Source: a bacterium | GTDB lineage: Bacteria > Krumholzibacteriota > Krumholzibacteriia > LZORAL124-64-63 | Length of the DNA: 64,000 nt | Direction of reading: 5' to 3' | Assembly: GCA_024231905.1 (NCBI GenBank) | Contig: JAAEQC010000041.1 | Location: forward strand, 85,757-149,756 | In this document: positions 52,117 to 60,832 of the stretch, in pieces | Numbering within the stretch: the stretch's first letter is position 1 | How the letters are laid out: each line of letters starts with the position of its first letter | Made by a program: the position numbers and the translations under genes | Notes under the pieces: model-generated | What the model was told of the DNA's origin: nothing | Seen by the model: the letters and a program-made list of their open reading frames with translations, nothing else | Databases searched by the model: none

Positions 52117-54147
52117 TTAGAAACCGATCCAGCGCCAATACCCGAGGATCACCCAGAGAATCAGCACGGCGAAGCACAGCACCAGCACGACGGAGCCGTG
52201 CCGCAGGAAATCCTTCAGGGTGATCAACTGTTCACCGGTAACCGGATCCTTGGCCAGAGCCAGCACGATGGCGTTGTTCGGAGTACCGATCACGAGCATA
52301 TGGGCGAACGACGAAGCGAACGCCGTGGCGAGCCCGATCATCAGGGGACTGGTGTCGCCGATGATGCTCATGGGCACGGCGATCGGTCCGATGGCGGAAA
52401 CCGTGGCGCCGTCGCTCATGAAGTTGGTGGCGATGCCGGTGAAGACGGCCGTCGCGATCGCCAGCCCTTCGCCGGCGCGCATGGCCGGCGGCAGGATGCC
52501 TATGAAGCCGTCGGCGATGTAGAGGGCACCACCGGTCACCGCGAGGCCCTTGCCGAGAGCGCAGGCGCTGGCGTACAGGGCGACGACTTCCCAGTGGATG
52601 GTGGCCACGTCCCTCCAGCGGAGGATGCGGAACACGTTCAGCAGGACCAGGGCCATGATCACCGGCCCCCCCATGCCTAGTTCGTCGCTCTTCGTGATCC
52701 ACAACGTAACGAGGCCGACCAGCACTACCAACGTCGTGTATTCCTTCCGGTTCATGGGGCCGATCTTGTCGTTGGCCCGCTGCACGATGCCCACGATGTC
52801 CAGACTGCGGGTCTGGACCTTCCCGCGCATGGTGAAGTAAAAATAGGTCGCGATGACCAGGGCCATGACCGGCACGAACGGCAGGCCGTACTTGACCCAC
52901 TCGCCGAAGGTGAGATCGATCCCGTAGTCGCCGAGGATGCCGATCATCACGGCGTTCCGGCCGCCCGCCGCAGGCGACCCGGGGCCGCCGCAGTTCGCAA
53001 CGAAGTTGAGCGCGAGGACGAGCATGACCGCCAAGGCCGGGTCTTTCCTGATCCCCGCGCTGTCCGTCGAGGCGACGTAGACCATCATCATCATGGGAAT
53101 CGAGAACGCGATCAGGGCGTGCTCGGACAGGAACGAACAGGCTGTCGCGAAGATCGGCAGGACCAGAAACATGTAGCGGGGCAACGATTTGGCCGGCTTG
53201 AGCATCACGAGTGCGATGCGTCGATCCAGTCCCGTCTTGCTGATGGCCTTGGCCAGGGCCAACACGCCGAAGATGAAGATGACGGCGTCCTTGGCATAGG
53301 CCCTGGCGACATCGTCCGGCCTCAAGATCCCGGTGAAGTACATGGCCGCACCGACGAACAGGGCGGTCACGCCGATGGGTATCGCGCCGCTGGCCCAGAA
53401 CAGGACGGCGATCATCAGGATCGCTATCATGATCTGGGCCCGGCTGGCGGCCTCGCGGGGATCCATCGTATAGGCACCGGGTCCGCCCGGCACTGCGATC
53501 TTCTCGCCGACCTTGTAGGACCGGGCATAGTAGCTGCTGACCGACTCGCCGTTCTCCATCTTCGAGTAATAGGCGTACCCCATATTCGAGTCCGCCGAGC
53601 CGCCCGTCTTCTGCATGGAGACGAGTTCCACCAGGCGGGCCGGGGGCGGCGCCAGCGCGATACCCGCGAACAGGATCAGGGCCAGGATGACGACCCCCGG
53701 CCGTGAGTTGTGCGTTCCCACCAGCCACTTGAACAACGAGCCCTTTTCCACATGGGGGATCTCGTGACGCGCCTTGGCGTGCACGATGTTCACGCGGGCC
53801 TTCTCGATCACCTCGATCAGGCGGTCGAGATCGCACGGCTTGTCCAGATAGGCGAATGCCTCGAGCTTGCCGACCGCCATGGCAGACTCGATGCTGCCGT
53901 GGCCCGTCAGGAAGATGACCTGTACGGCGGGCCGGTACTCGCGGATGTCCCCGAGAACCTGTTCGCCGTCGAGACCCGGCATCTTGCGGTCCAGCACGAC
54001 GACCTCGATCTCGAGGTCGTTGCGCAACCGCTTGAGGGCCTCGTCTCCGTCACCCGCCGTCTCCACGACGTAACCACGCAATTCCAGACGTTCGGCAAGC
54101 GAGACGCGGAACTCGGCCTCGTCGTCGACGATCAGGATCTTGGACAC
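52117..54147 (-). CDS. Receiver-domain/SLC13-type (DASS) transporter fusion
   Basis: A single uninterrupted 676-residue frame. Residues 1-125 are a complete CheY-like receiver (IVDDEAEF, phospho-Asp in VVLDRKMPGLDG, LTGHGSIESA, LDKPCD). After a linker, residues ~148-676 form a multi-spanning permease of the divalent anion:Na+ symporter family: a first helix PGVVILALILFAGIALA, a ~70-residue extramembrane insert with PGGPGAYTMDP, then 11 or so helices. Family-type motifs include NFVANCGGPGSPAAGGRNA and GIATNFMSDGATVSAIGPIAVP; the paired Asn/Ser-rich hairpins are where Na+ and substrate bind. Phosphorylation of the fused receiver by the kinase at 54747 may gate or localise transport. Substrate (carboxylate, sulfate or other) unknown. 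Confidence 0.9.
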   Translation of the reverse strand: MSKILIVDDEAEFRVSLAERLELRGYVVETAGDGDEALKRLRNDLEIEVVVLDRKMPGLDGEQVLGDIREYRPAVQVIFLTGHGSIESAMAVGKLEAFAYLDKPCDLDRLIEVIEKARVNIVHAKARHEIPHVEKGSLFKWLVGTHNSRPGVVILALILFAGIALAPPPARLVELVSMQKTGGSADSNMGYAYYSKMENGESVSSYYARSYKVGEKIAVPGGPGAYTMDPREAASRAQIMIAILMIAVLFWASGAIPIGVTALFVGAAMYFTGILRPDDVARAYAKDAVIFIFGVLALAKAISKTGLDRRIALVMLKPAKSLPRYMFLVLPIFATACSFLSEHALIAFSIPMMMMVYVASTDSAGIRKDPALAVMLVLALNFVANCGGPGSPAAGGRNAVMIGILGDYGIDLTFGEWVKYGLPFVPVMALVIATYFYFTMRGKVQTRSLDIVGIVQRANDKIGPMNRKEYTTLVVLVGLVTLWITKSDELGMGGPVIMALVLLNVFRILRWRDVATIHWEVVALYASACALGKGLAVTGGALYIADGFIGILPPAMRAGEGLAIATAVFTGIATNFMSDGATVSAIGPIAVPMSIIGDTSPLMIGLATAFASSFAHMLVIGTPNNAIVLALAKDPVTGEQLITLKDFLRHGSVVLVLCFAVLILWVILGYWRWIGF

Positions 54148-54175
54148 ATCTCACCGCCCTTGAAGCGCATCCCGT

Positions 54176-54727
54176 TCATCGGCAATCGTCCGAGGTCACG
54201 AAGTCGGCGACCTCGCCGAACACGTCCGAGAGACGCAGGATACCAACAACCTTCTCCTGGCGCGTCACGAGCAGGGACTGTGCCCGCGCCATCACGAACA
54301 TATGCATTGCTTCCGCCACCGACGCTTCCTCGTCGATGCGCGTCGCCACGGATTTCATCACCTGTCGGACCCGGACCGCACGCGCCCGGCGACAGAGGTC
54401 CTGGAGGTCTTCCCACCAAAACCGGTAGTTCTCCATGATCGAATCGACGAACCCCTCGTCGAGACCGGCCGTGGACAATTGTTCCACATCGCCGAGCACC
54501 TTGTACTTCGGCTCGAGCGCCTCGATGAAGTCGTGCTGTCCGACCTTGCCCTCGATGCCGCCCTGCGGATCCGAGACCAGGACCGCCCTGTGCCGGGGCT
54601 TGCCCGCGGGCAACCGATCCCCGGAGGCCAGCAAGGCCGCCAAGGCGTCCTTCAGACTGGCCTCTCCCGAGACGACCGCGTACTCGCTCAACGGAAGCAT
54701 GAGGTCCTTGACCAGCCTGTTCTTCAC
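54176..54727 (-). CDS. Paired CBS-domain protein
   Basis: A 183-residue protein with two CBS motifs, residues ~3-70 (VKDLMLPLSEYAVVSGEASLKDALAALL) and ~118-178 (VRQVMKSVATRIDEEASVAEAMHMFVMARAQSLLVTRQEKVVGILRLSDVF). CBS pairs bind adenosyl ligands and report energy state. Start GTG at 54727 follows GGGAGAG; the longer frame runs back into the kinase gene. Located between kinase and transporter genes, it may add metabolic input. Confidence 0.85.
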   Translation of the reverse strand: MKNRLVKDLMLPLSEYAVVSGEASLKDALAALLASGDRLPAGKPRHRAVLVSDPQGGIEGKVGQHDFIEALEPKYKVLGDVEQLSTAGLDEGFVDSIMENYRFWWEDLQDLCRRARAVRVRQVMKSVATRIDEEASVAEAMHMFVMARAQSLLVTRQEKVVGILRLSDVFGEVADFVTSDDCR

Positions 54728-54746
54728 GGTTCTCTCCCAACCGCCG

Positions 54747-56435
54747 TCACAACGGCAAGACGATAGTGAACGTGCTGCCACTGCCGGATTCGCTCTCGAC
54801 CTCGATGACGCCGCCGAGCCCTTCGACGATCCCCGAACTGACGGACAGGCCGAGACCCGTCCCCTTGCCCGTCTCCTTCGTCGTGAAGAACGGCGTGAAG
54901 ATCCGCTGCATCTGTTCCTCGTTCATGCCCGATCCGGAATCCCTGATCGCGATACGCACCGCATTCTCACGGCGGATCACGCCGATATCGATCCTTCCCG
55001 GGCCCTCGATTGCATCCGCGGCGTTGTTGAGAAGATTGACGCAGACCTGCTCGAGCTGGTTGGCGTCCGTGATCAGGAGCGGCAGATCAGGGTCGTAGTG
55101 ACGGGAGACCTCTATGTTCGACAACCCCATCTCGTGCAGGAAGAAGTCGTCGACAACCTGGTCCAGCAACTTCGTCAGGTCGTGCTCGGCCAGACGGTAT
55201 TCCGTCTGGCGAACGAAACCCAGAAGCTTGCGGGTGATGTCCCGGCACCGGAAGACCGCCTTCTGGATCCGTTCAAGCCGGGGCACCATGTCCTCGAGGG
55301 TGATCCTGCCGTCGCCGAACTCCGGATTGATGAGATCCCCCATCAGACCGGCTTCCTCGCTGATGATCGCCAGGGGGTTATTGATCTCGTGCGCGATGCC
55401 CCCGGCCAGTTCGCCGACGGACGCCAGCTTGGCGCTGTGCACGAGCTGGAGCTTGGTCTGGTCCCTTTCCTCCTCGATCCGGACGATATTCTTGGCCCGG
55501 AAATAGGTCACCAGGAAGATGATCACGAAGACGGGCAGGGCGACGATGGCGATCTTGAAGTCTTCGAGGAACTCGCGCCCGTCACTCTCTTGGGGCCTGT
55601 CCTGGGTGATCAGGGCCCAGCCCGCCTCCATCAACCACGCATATCCGTAGACGACGGCGCGGTCGTCGATCTCGACGTGCTCCACGCCGAGCGACGGCGT
55701 CTCGGGTGGTACGAGGGACGACTCCGCCAGGGGCGAACCGACATTGGGGGTCACGACCTGGTAGACGCCGTCACGATTCACGATCGAGGTGTGGAGGTCC
55801 TTCGCCCCCACGGTCGAGGTGATGAAATCGTACATCCGGTCCGGCTCGAGCGTGGCGCGCAGCACTACGGAATCGCCGTCGACGCCGCTCCTCACGGCCA
55901 TGGTGAAGTGCGGTCGTTGGCGGAAGCCGAGGTAGATATCCGTGATCACGAATTCCTGCTCCCCCGTGCTCAGGACCTCAAACCAGCGCTCGTTGCTGTA
56001 GTTGCGCTGCTCGCGCACCGGAAAAGGCCCGGCGTAGGCGACCTGGTCGCCCCGGGCGTTGAAGATCTCCAGGTCGACGAACGTTTCGGAAGCCCGATGC
56101 AGGTCGTCGAGGCACGACCGCATGGAGCCCTGGGTCGGCGGAATCTCGAGTTCAGGGCTGTTGATGAGGTTCGTGAGGTTGATCACCCGCTCGCGAATGA
56201 AGAGATCGAGCATGTGGGCCTGGTACTCAGCCATCGACTGCAGATGGCCCTGACGTCCCTCTTCCCGGAGGTTCAGCGTCTGGATGTGGAAGTAGACCGT
56301 GAGCAGCAAGAGGGGCAGGAAATACAGGGACAGGAGGTGAAGAAAGGTCCGGCGCATCAACTGGCGGTGGTGACGCTTCTTGTTGATGTCGAAGAGGGCG
56401 GGCGACGCCTCTCCGGTTCCTGTCGAGAAGACCAT
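54747..56435 (-). CDS. dCache-type sensor histidine kinase
   Basis: A 562-residue membrane kinase. TM1 is ~31-50, the periplasmic double-Cache-like sensor ~55-290 (YSNERWFEVLSTGEQEFVITDIYLGFR, typical dCache), and TM2 ~294-312. Then comes a HisKA domain with the phospho-acceptor His349 in AGGIAHEINNPLAI, and HATPase motifs NLLNNAADAI, DSGSGM and GTGLGLSVSSGIV. The architecture is that of DctB/NtrB-like kinases, which often sense small carboxylates. It is the first gene of the cassette and the obvious phosphodonor for the two receivers downstream. Confidence 0.93.
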   Translation of the reverse strand: MVFSTGTGEASPALFDINKKRHHRQLMRRTFLHLLSLYFLPLLLLTVYFHIQTLNLREEGRQGHLQSMAEYQAHMLDLFIRERVINLTNLINSPELEIPPTQGSMRSCLDDLHRASETFVDLEIFNARGDQVAYAGPFPVREQRNYSNERWFEVLSTGEQEFVITDIYLGFRQRPHFTMAVRSGVDGDSVVLRATLEPDRMYDFITSTVGAKDLHTSIVNRDGVYQVVTPNVGSPLAESSLVPPETPSLGVEHVEIDDRAVVYGYAWLMEAGWALITQDRPQESDGREFLEDFKIAIVALPVFVIIFLVTYFRAKNIVRIEEERDQTKLQLVHSAKLASVGELAGGIAHEINNPLAIISEEAGLMGDLINPEFGDGRITLEDMVPRLERIQKAVFRCRDITRKLLGFVRQTEYRLAEHDLTKLLDQVVDDFFLHEMGLSNIEVSRHYDPDLPLLITDANQLEQVCVNLLNNAADAIEGPGRIDIGVIRRENAVRIAIRDSGSGMNEEQMQRIFTPFFTTKETGKGTGLGLSVSSGIVEGLGGVIEVESESGSGSTFTIVLPL

Positions 56436-56556
56436 GGTTCCTCCGGCCGCATCCGATCACACTGCAGGTCCAGGCGGTACCGACGTTCGCTCCGACGGTT
56501 CTCCGATCGATCGCAGGAGTCCCGGTTCATCGTTGAGAACCGACCAGTTCGGCCCT

Positions 56557-56585
56557 GTTACAACAATAACAAATGTCAGATTCAA
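56557..56585 (-). promoter_or_regulatory. Predicted promoter of the kinase-transporter cassette
   Basis: On the minus strand TTGAAT (56580-56585) and TGTAAC (56557-56562) are spaced 17 bases, in an AT-rich island within the 327-base gap 56436-56762. Each hexamer matches the sigma-70 consensus at four positions. It lies about 120 bases upstream of the kinase start. No sigma-54 element was seen. Confidence 0.5.
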
Positions 56586-56762
56586 GTGGGCGAAAAACAA
56601 CATTTTTCTGATCCTGGCGAGTTCGGAAGATGTGCCGTTGGATGGTTTCAGGACATCGGTTTAGCTCTAGTCCCCGGTACACCCGGCCGGCTCCGTATCG
56701 AGGCAGATCAGGATGGTGGAAAGGACGAACAGGTCCCGCTTGCGCACCGCGGAGCGACCTCG

Positions 56763-56854
56763 TCACTCCGGCCAGTCGAACCGCCCCTCGAGACACTCCA
56801 CGGTCCGGTCCCGGTCGACCGCATCCACCACGATGGAGATGCTGTTCACCGACG
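56763..56854. repeat. Right direct repeat: 3' end of the intact ACT-domain gene
   Basis: Matches 51380-51470 as described there. The repeat begins at the stop codon of the ACT-domain gene and covers its last ~30 codons. Sequence outside the repeat differs at both ends, so the match is bounded. The two copies are 5383 bases apart and enclose the complete kinase/CBS/transporter/regulator cassette. Confidence 0.85.
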
Positions 56855-57245
56855 ACCCCACCGTGTGGATCTCGATCCCCGCGGTGCACAGGGCTGAGAA
56901 GATCTCCGCCACCAGGGCGTAGCGCTCGTTGAAATGCGGTCCGTACAGGGTGAGCTTCACCACCGGTTCGTGCCGCTCGAGCCGCTCGGGTTTCACCTCG
57001 GCGGTGATCTCATCCAGGAGTGTGTGGGCCCGGGCCAGATCCGGGATGTTCACACACAGGCAAAGATTGCGGCGGCGGCGCGCGTCGTAGCTGATGCTCA
57101 GGTATGAAAGTGGGATTCCCTCGGCCCCGAATTTCTCCAGGACGCCGGCGTTCATGCCCGGACGCCACTCGAAGCCCAGGACCTCGATGAGGCACAGATC
57201 CCGGCGCTCCATGAGTCCGCCGCACTCGATGCGTTCTTCGGTCAT
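56763..57245 (-). CDS. ACT-domain regulatory protein
   Basis: A 160-residue protein with two ACT-like domains (about 14-80, LIEVLGFEWRPGMNAGVLEKFGAEGIPLSYLSISYD, and 95-155, VKLTLYGPHFNERYALVAEIFSALCTAGIEIHTVGSSVNSISIVVD). The second half resembles the ACT pair of aspartate kinases, which bind amino acids. No kinase domain is attached. The start overlaps the kinase stop upstream (ATGA), making it the last gene of the hydrogenase operon. Its 3' end is duplicated at 51380. Possible role: metabolite-dependent control of the two-component system. This is inference. Confidence 0.8.
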   Translation of the reverse strand: MTEERIECGGLMERRDLCLIEVLGFEWRPGMNAGVLEKFGAEGIPLSYLSISYDARRRRNLCLCVNIPDLARAHTLLDEITAEVKPERLERHEPVVKLTLYGPHFNERYALVAEIFSALCTAGIEIHTVGSSVNSISIVVDAVDRDRTVECLEGRFDWPE

Positions 57246-58630
57246 GATGTCGTGCTCCCGTCGGCGCCGGGCTCGTCGCCCAGCGGCGGCGTCTGCCGCG
57301 GCAGGACCACCCGGAACTCAGCGCCCTCGTCCGGGCCGCTGGTCACCTGGATGGTGCCGCGCAGGTTGGTGACGAAGCGCCGGACGATGGGCAGGCCCAG
57401 TCCGGTGCCCAGGTTGGTGAGCTTCTGAGCGGCGGGCGCCCGGTAGAACTCGTCGAAGATGCGTTCCTGATCCGCCGGGTCGATGCCGATGCCCTCGTCG
57501 CGAACGATGAGCACAACCCGGTCCTCCCGGTCCTCCAGCACCACCGTCACCGTGCCGCCCTTGCGGTTGTAGCGCACGGCGTTGCTCACCAGGTTGGCGG
57601 CGATCTTCTCCACCATGGACCGGCTGGTGGTCATGACGACCGGCGTCTCGGGCAGGGCGAAGTCGATGGTCTGTTCACGGCGTTCGGCCAGCTCGCGCTG
57701 GTGCTCCACCGCCAGCCCCACCATTTCCCGCACGTCCACCGGGCGCAGGGCGTCGCGGGTGAGGATGCCCCCGCGGGTGAGGTCCGCCAGGTCCTTGACC
57801 ATGTCCGTGGCCTGTTCGAGGCGCCCCACGGCGCGGCTCAGCAGGTCCACCGACGACGGGTCCATGCTGCTGCCGCCGAGTTCCAAGGCCGTCTCCACGG
57901 CGCTCTGGGCCGTGGAGACCGGGCTCTTCACCTCGTGGGTCACGAAGCGGAAGAAGTCGGTCTTGGCCTGGTCGGCCTTGATCAGTTCCTGCTGGCGCGC
58001 CACCAGCTCGTCCTTGATGGACCGGTTGTGGTCCATGATGGTCGCGCCCATCCAGGCGCTCGCCAGCAGCACGAGCCAGAAGGAGGCGAGGGTGGTCAGG
58101 ATGTAGGGCAGTTCGTGGGTCATGTCGCTGGCACTCAGCAGGTGGTGGTGGGGCACCACCTCGAAGAACTCGAGGGCCACCGTGCCGGTGAAGAGCAGGA
58201 TGGCGAACCAGGCGACGGCGAAGATGTCGCGTCCCTTGAACAGCAGCGAAGCGATGACCACGTGCAACACATAGATGAAGAGCAGCGGATTCTCGACGCC
58301 GCCCGTGAGGTTCACGAGCTTGGTGAGCACCAGCAGGTCGCCCGCCATCTGCAGCTTCACGAGTCTCAACTCGGTCCCGACGTTCTCCGGGGGAATGCGG
58401 CGGTTGCGCCACACGTAGAACACGTTCAGCAAGAGCAGGACCACCGTGGCCACGGACATGGGTACGACCGGCAGGGGATAGCCCCCGACGACGCCCACGA
58501 CCAGGATGGCGGCGACCACCGCACCGGCCGCGATCCAGCGCAGCTTGTTGAACCAGTCGAGGCGGACCCGAAGGGAGGCAGCCGAGACGAACTGGGAGGT
58601 TTCGGGGGGAATGCGGCTGTCCTGCGGCAC
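57242..58630 (-). CDS. Membrane sensor histidine kinase in the hydrogenase operon
   Basis: A 462-residue kinase. The N-terminal membrane region has about six helices (33-75 in two passes, ~97-150 in three, 177-197) with little periplasmic loop. A HisKA domain follows with His232 in FVTHEVKSPVSTAQS, then HATPase (NLVSNAVRYN, DEGIGIDP, GTGLGLPIVRRFV). Loop-poor sensors often detect membrane or intracellular redox cues. It lies 50 bases after the response regulator and overlaps the ACT gene, downstream of the NiFe hydrogenase genes, so hydrogen metabolism is the likely context. Confidence 0.92.
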   Translation of the reverse strand: MPQDSRIPPETSQFVSAASLRVRLDWFNKLRWIAAGAVVAAILVVGVVGGYPLPVVPMSVATVVLLLLNVFYVWRNRRIPPENVGTELRLVKLQMAGDLLVLTKLVNLTGGVENPLLFIYVLHVVIASLLFKGRDIFAVAWFAILLFTGTVALEFFEVVPHHHLLSASDMTHELPYILTTLASFWLVLLASAWMGATIMDHNRSIKDELVARQQELIKADQAKTDFFRFVTHEVKSPVSTAQSAVETALELGGSSMDPSSVDLLSRAVGRLEQATDMVKDLADLTRGGILTRDALRPVDVREMVGLAVEHQRELAERREQTIDFALPETPVVMTTSRSMVEKIAANLVSNAVRYNRKGGTVTVVLEDREDRVVLIVRDEGIGIDPADQERIFDEFYRAPAAQKLTNLGTGLGLPIVRRFVTNLRGTIQVTSGPDEGAEFRVVLPRQTPPLGDEPGADGSTTS

Positions 58631-58680
58631 GTGACCTCCCCGGGCGAAGGGGCGGCGCCCCCGGCTTGGCAGGGCGCCGA

Positions 58681-59076
58681 CTAGATGGTGGTGGGCAAGT
58701 GCTTGCGCACCATGTCGACCAGCTTGCGCGGGCTGATCGGCTTCTCCAGGAATTCGTCCACCGGGAGGAACTCCTGGTCCTTGGCCGGGTCGAAGTCGAA
58801 CCCGGTCTGGTCGCCGACCGCGGTCAGCATGAGGATAGGGATTTCCTTGGTGGCCGCGTCGCCTCGCAACTGATACGCCACCTGGAACCCCTCGTCAACA
58901 CTGCCCATCATGACGTCGAGCAGGATCAGGTCCGGCCCCTCGCCGCGGGCCTTCTCCAGGCCCCGTTCGCCGGACTGGGCGTCGATCACCGCGTAGCCCA
59001 CGTTCTCCAGGGTCAACCGGATGATCTCCACCAGGTCGATGTCGTCGTCGATGACCAGGATTTTCGCTTCAGCCAT
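58681..59076 (-). CDS. Single-domain response regulator in the hydrogenase operon
   Basis: A 131-residue receiver: VIDDDID, phospho-Asp in LILLDVMMGSVDEGF, LTAVGD and the Lys-containing FLEKPISP. Start ATG at 59076 with GGAGG 9 bases upstream; it overlaps the end of the protease gene by 8 bases. No output domain, so it probably acts by protein-protein contact or in a relay with the adjacent kinase. Confidence 0.9.
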   Translation of the reverse strand: MAEAKILVIDDDIDLVEIIRLTLENVGYAVIDAQSGERGLEKARGEGPDLILLDVMMGSVDEGFQVAYQLRGDAATKEIPILMLTAVGDQTGFDFDPAKDQEFLPVDEFLEKPISPRKLVDMVRKHLPTTI

Positions 59077-59521
59077 CCGTCCCAACCTCCGCCTGCAGAA
59101 TCTCCAGTACACGGGGCACGGCCGCCGCCACGACGTCCGACAGCCCCTGATTGATCTCGATGCGTTCGGGTTCCACGCCCACGATGAGCATGTGGTCGGG
59201 CATGAGCCCCAGCTTGCCGGCCATGGCGAAGGCCTCCGGCAACCCGAAACCGTGGACCGACAGGTTGTCCTGCCTGATACGCAGCTTCACCTCGTCGGCC
59301 CGGAAGGCCGCCACTTCGCCGGGCGCGAGCCCCATCTGGGCCGCGTCCACGATCACGTGCTGCTTGCCCGGCTCCAGGTGGTCGATGAGCGACAGGGCGT
59401 CGGTGGCGATGTCCACCAGCTCGGCCCCGGGCACGGTGTCCTCCCGCTCGACCGCCTCCAGCACGGCGGCGCCGATGCCGTCGTCGCCGTAGAAGGAGTT
59501 GCCTGCTGCGATGATCTTCAT
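59069..59521 (-). CDS. Hydrogenase maturation endopeptidase (HyaD/HycI/HybD family)
   Basis: A 150-residue protease that removes the C-terminal peptide of the hydrogenase large subunit after nickel insertion. Motifs: GNSFYGDDGIGAAVLEAV (nickel-ligand Asp) and VIVDAAQMGLAPGEV, with SVHGFGLPEAFA (His ligand). It follows its substrate gene by 6 bases. Confidence 0.94.
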   Translation of the reverse strand: MKIIAAGNSFYGDDGIGAAVLEAVEREDTVPGAELVDIATDALSLIDHLEPGKQHVIVDAAQMGLAPGEVAAFRADEVKLRIRQDNLSVHGFGLPEAFAMAGKLGLMPDHMLIVGVEPERIEINQGLSDVVAAAVPRVLEILQAEVGTDG

Positions 59522-59527
59522 TCTACC

Positions 59528-60832
59528 CTATTCGATGAAGTCCACGTCCAGCAGGTGGACGCTGCAGGAGATGCACGGGTCGTAGGCCCGCACCAGCATC
59601 TCCAGCTTGAGGGTGATCTCTTCCTTGGTCTCGCCCACGATCTCGGGCACGAGCTTCTTCATGTCGTCGTCGATGTTGGCCAGGTTCTGGCCCGTGGGGA
59701 TGATGCAGTTGGCCGCGGCCACGCGTCCCTGGCGATCGTAGGTGTACTCGTGGTAGAGGATGCCGCGCGGCACCTCGGTGGCGCCCACGCCCGTGCCGAA
59801 GCGGGTGGGCTCCTGGTTGGGCTGCTCGTCTTTCAGTCCGTCGTCCAGCAGCTTATCGATGATGGCCACGGCGTCCAGGGCGCAGTGCCCGGCTTCGACG
59901 ACCTGGGCGATGGTGTTCATGTACGGGTTGTGGCAGTCGGGCGCCAGGCCCAGGCGCTTGGCCGCATCCAGGGCCACGTCGCAAAGCTTGTCGTGGCTGT
60001 TGTTCCAGCGGGCCAGGGCGCCCACCATGTAGCTTGAGCGGCTCACCTTGCAGTGCTTGCTCGTGCTGTGGCCCACCACGTGCTCGTTGGTCATGGCCAT
60101 GTACTCGGTGTCCGGCACGCAGCCCGTATCGGTGGAGCAGATCTGCCCGTCGTAGAGGCCGTACTCGTCCTCGGAGCGCAGGGAGATGAACTCGGTCTCG
60201 CGGGTGAAGTCGGGGATGGCGCCGGCCAGGGCTTCCATGGTGTCCACGGTGGCGGCGAAGTCGGGGACCATGTCCTCCACCAGGCGCCGCTTCAGCTCCA
60301 GCAGCTCCTTCCTGGTGGGAATGCGCGTGAACCCGCCGGGCACCGGCGTGATGGGATGCACCGCGCGGCCGCTGACCACGTCGCCGATGTCGTTGGCCAG
60401 GCGCTTCATGCGCAGGGCCCTGACCACGACCTCCGGATGGGTACCCACCAGGGGGAAGACCGAACCCTCGCCCAGGAAGTCCGGCGCCGCCAGGAAGTAG
60501 GCGTGCAGGATGTTGGACTGGAGGGTCGCCCCGTGGATCAGGAGTTTTCTCAAAAGGACGGTCTGCTCGCTCACTTCCAGGCCCAGGGCCTGCTCGGTGG
60601 CCTTGAGCGAGGTGATCTGATGACCCAGGGAACAGATACCGCAGATGCGCGAGGTGATGATGGCCGCCTCGTGGAAACTGCGCCCCTTGAGCATGGCCTC
60701 GAAGTAGCGCGGCGCCTCGACGATCTCGAGCTGCGCCTTCTCCAGCACTCCTTCACGCATGTTCACGACGATGTTGCCGTGGCCCTCCACTCGGGTCAGG
60801 TGCTCGACGTTGATGTCCAGGTTCCGGCTCAT
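59528..60832 (-). CDS. hydA: NiFe hydrogenase (group 3b type) large subunit
   Basis: A 434-residue catalytic subunit. The nickel-iron ligands are in RICGICSLGH (L1, ~61-70) and DPCISCSVHL (L2, near the C-terminus). Eight residues (LLDVDFIE) follow the final His and would be cleaved by the neighbouring peptidase. EGHGNIVV near the N-terminus supplies the conserved Glu-Gly-His. The operon composition (diaphorase, Fe-S, small and large subunits) is that of bidirectional NADP-linked sulfhydrogenases. Start ATG at 60832 overlaps the small-subunit stop. Confidence 0.95.
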   Translation of the reverse strand: MSRNLDINVEHLTRVEGHGNIVVNMREGVLEKAQLEIVEAPRYFEAMLKGRSFHEAAIITSRICGICSLGHQITSLKATEQALGLEVSEQTVLLRKLLIHGATLQSNILHAYFLAAPDFLGEGSVFPLVGTHPEVVVRALRMKRLANDIGDVVSGRAVHPITPVPGGFTRIPTRKELLELKRRLVEDMVPDFAATVDTMEALAGAIPDFTRETEFISLRSEDEYGLYDGQICSTDTGCVPDTEYMAMTNEHVVGHSTSKHCKVSRSSYMVGALARWNNSHDKLCDVALDAAKRLGLAPDCHNPYMNTIAQVVEAGHCALDAVAIIDKLLDDGLKDEQPNQEPTRFGTGVGATEVPRGILYHEYTYDRQGRVAAANCIIPTGQNLANIDDDMKKLVPEIVGETKEEITLKLEMLVRAYDPCISCSVHLLDVDFIE

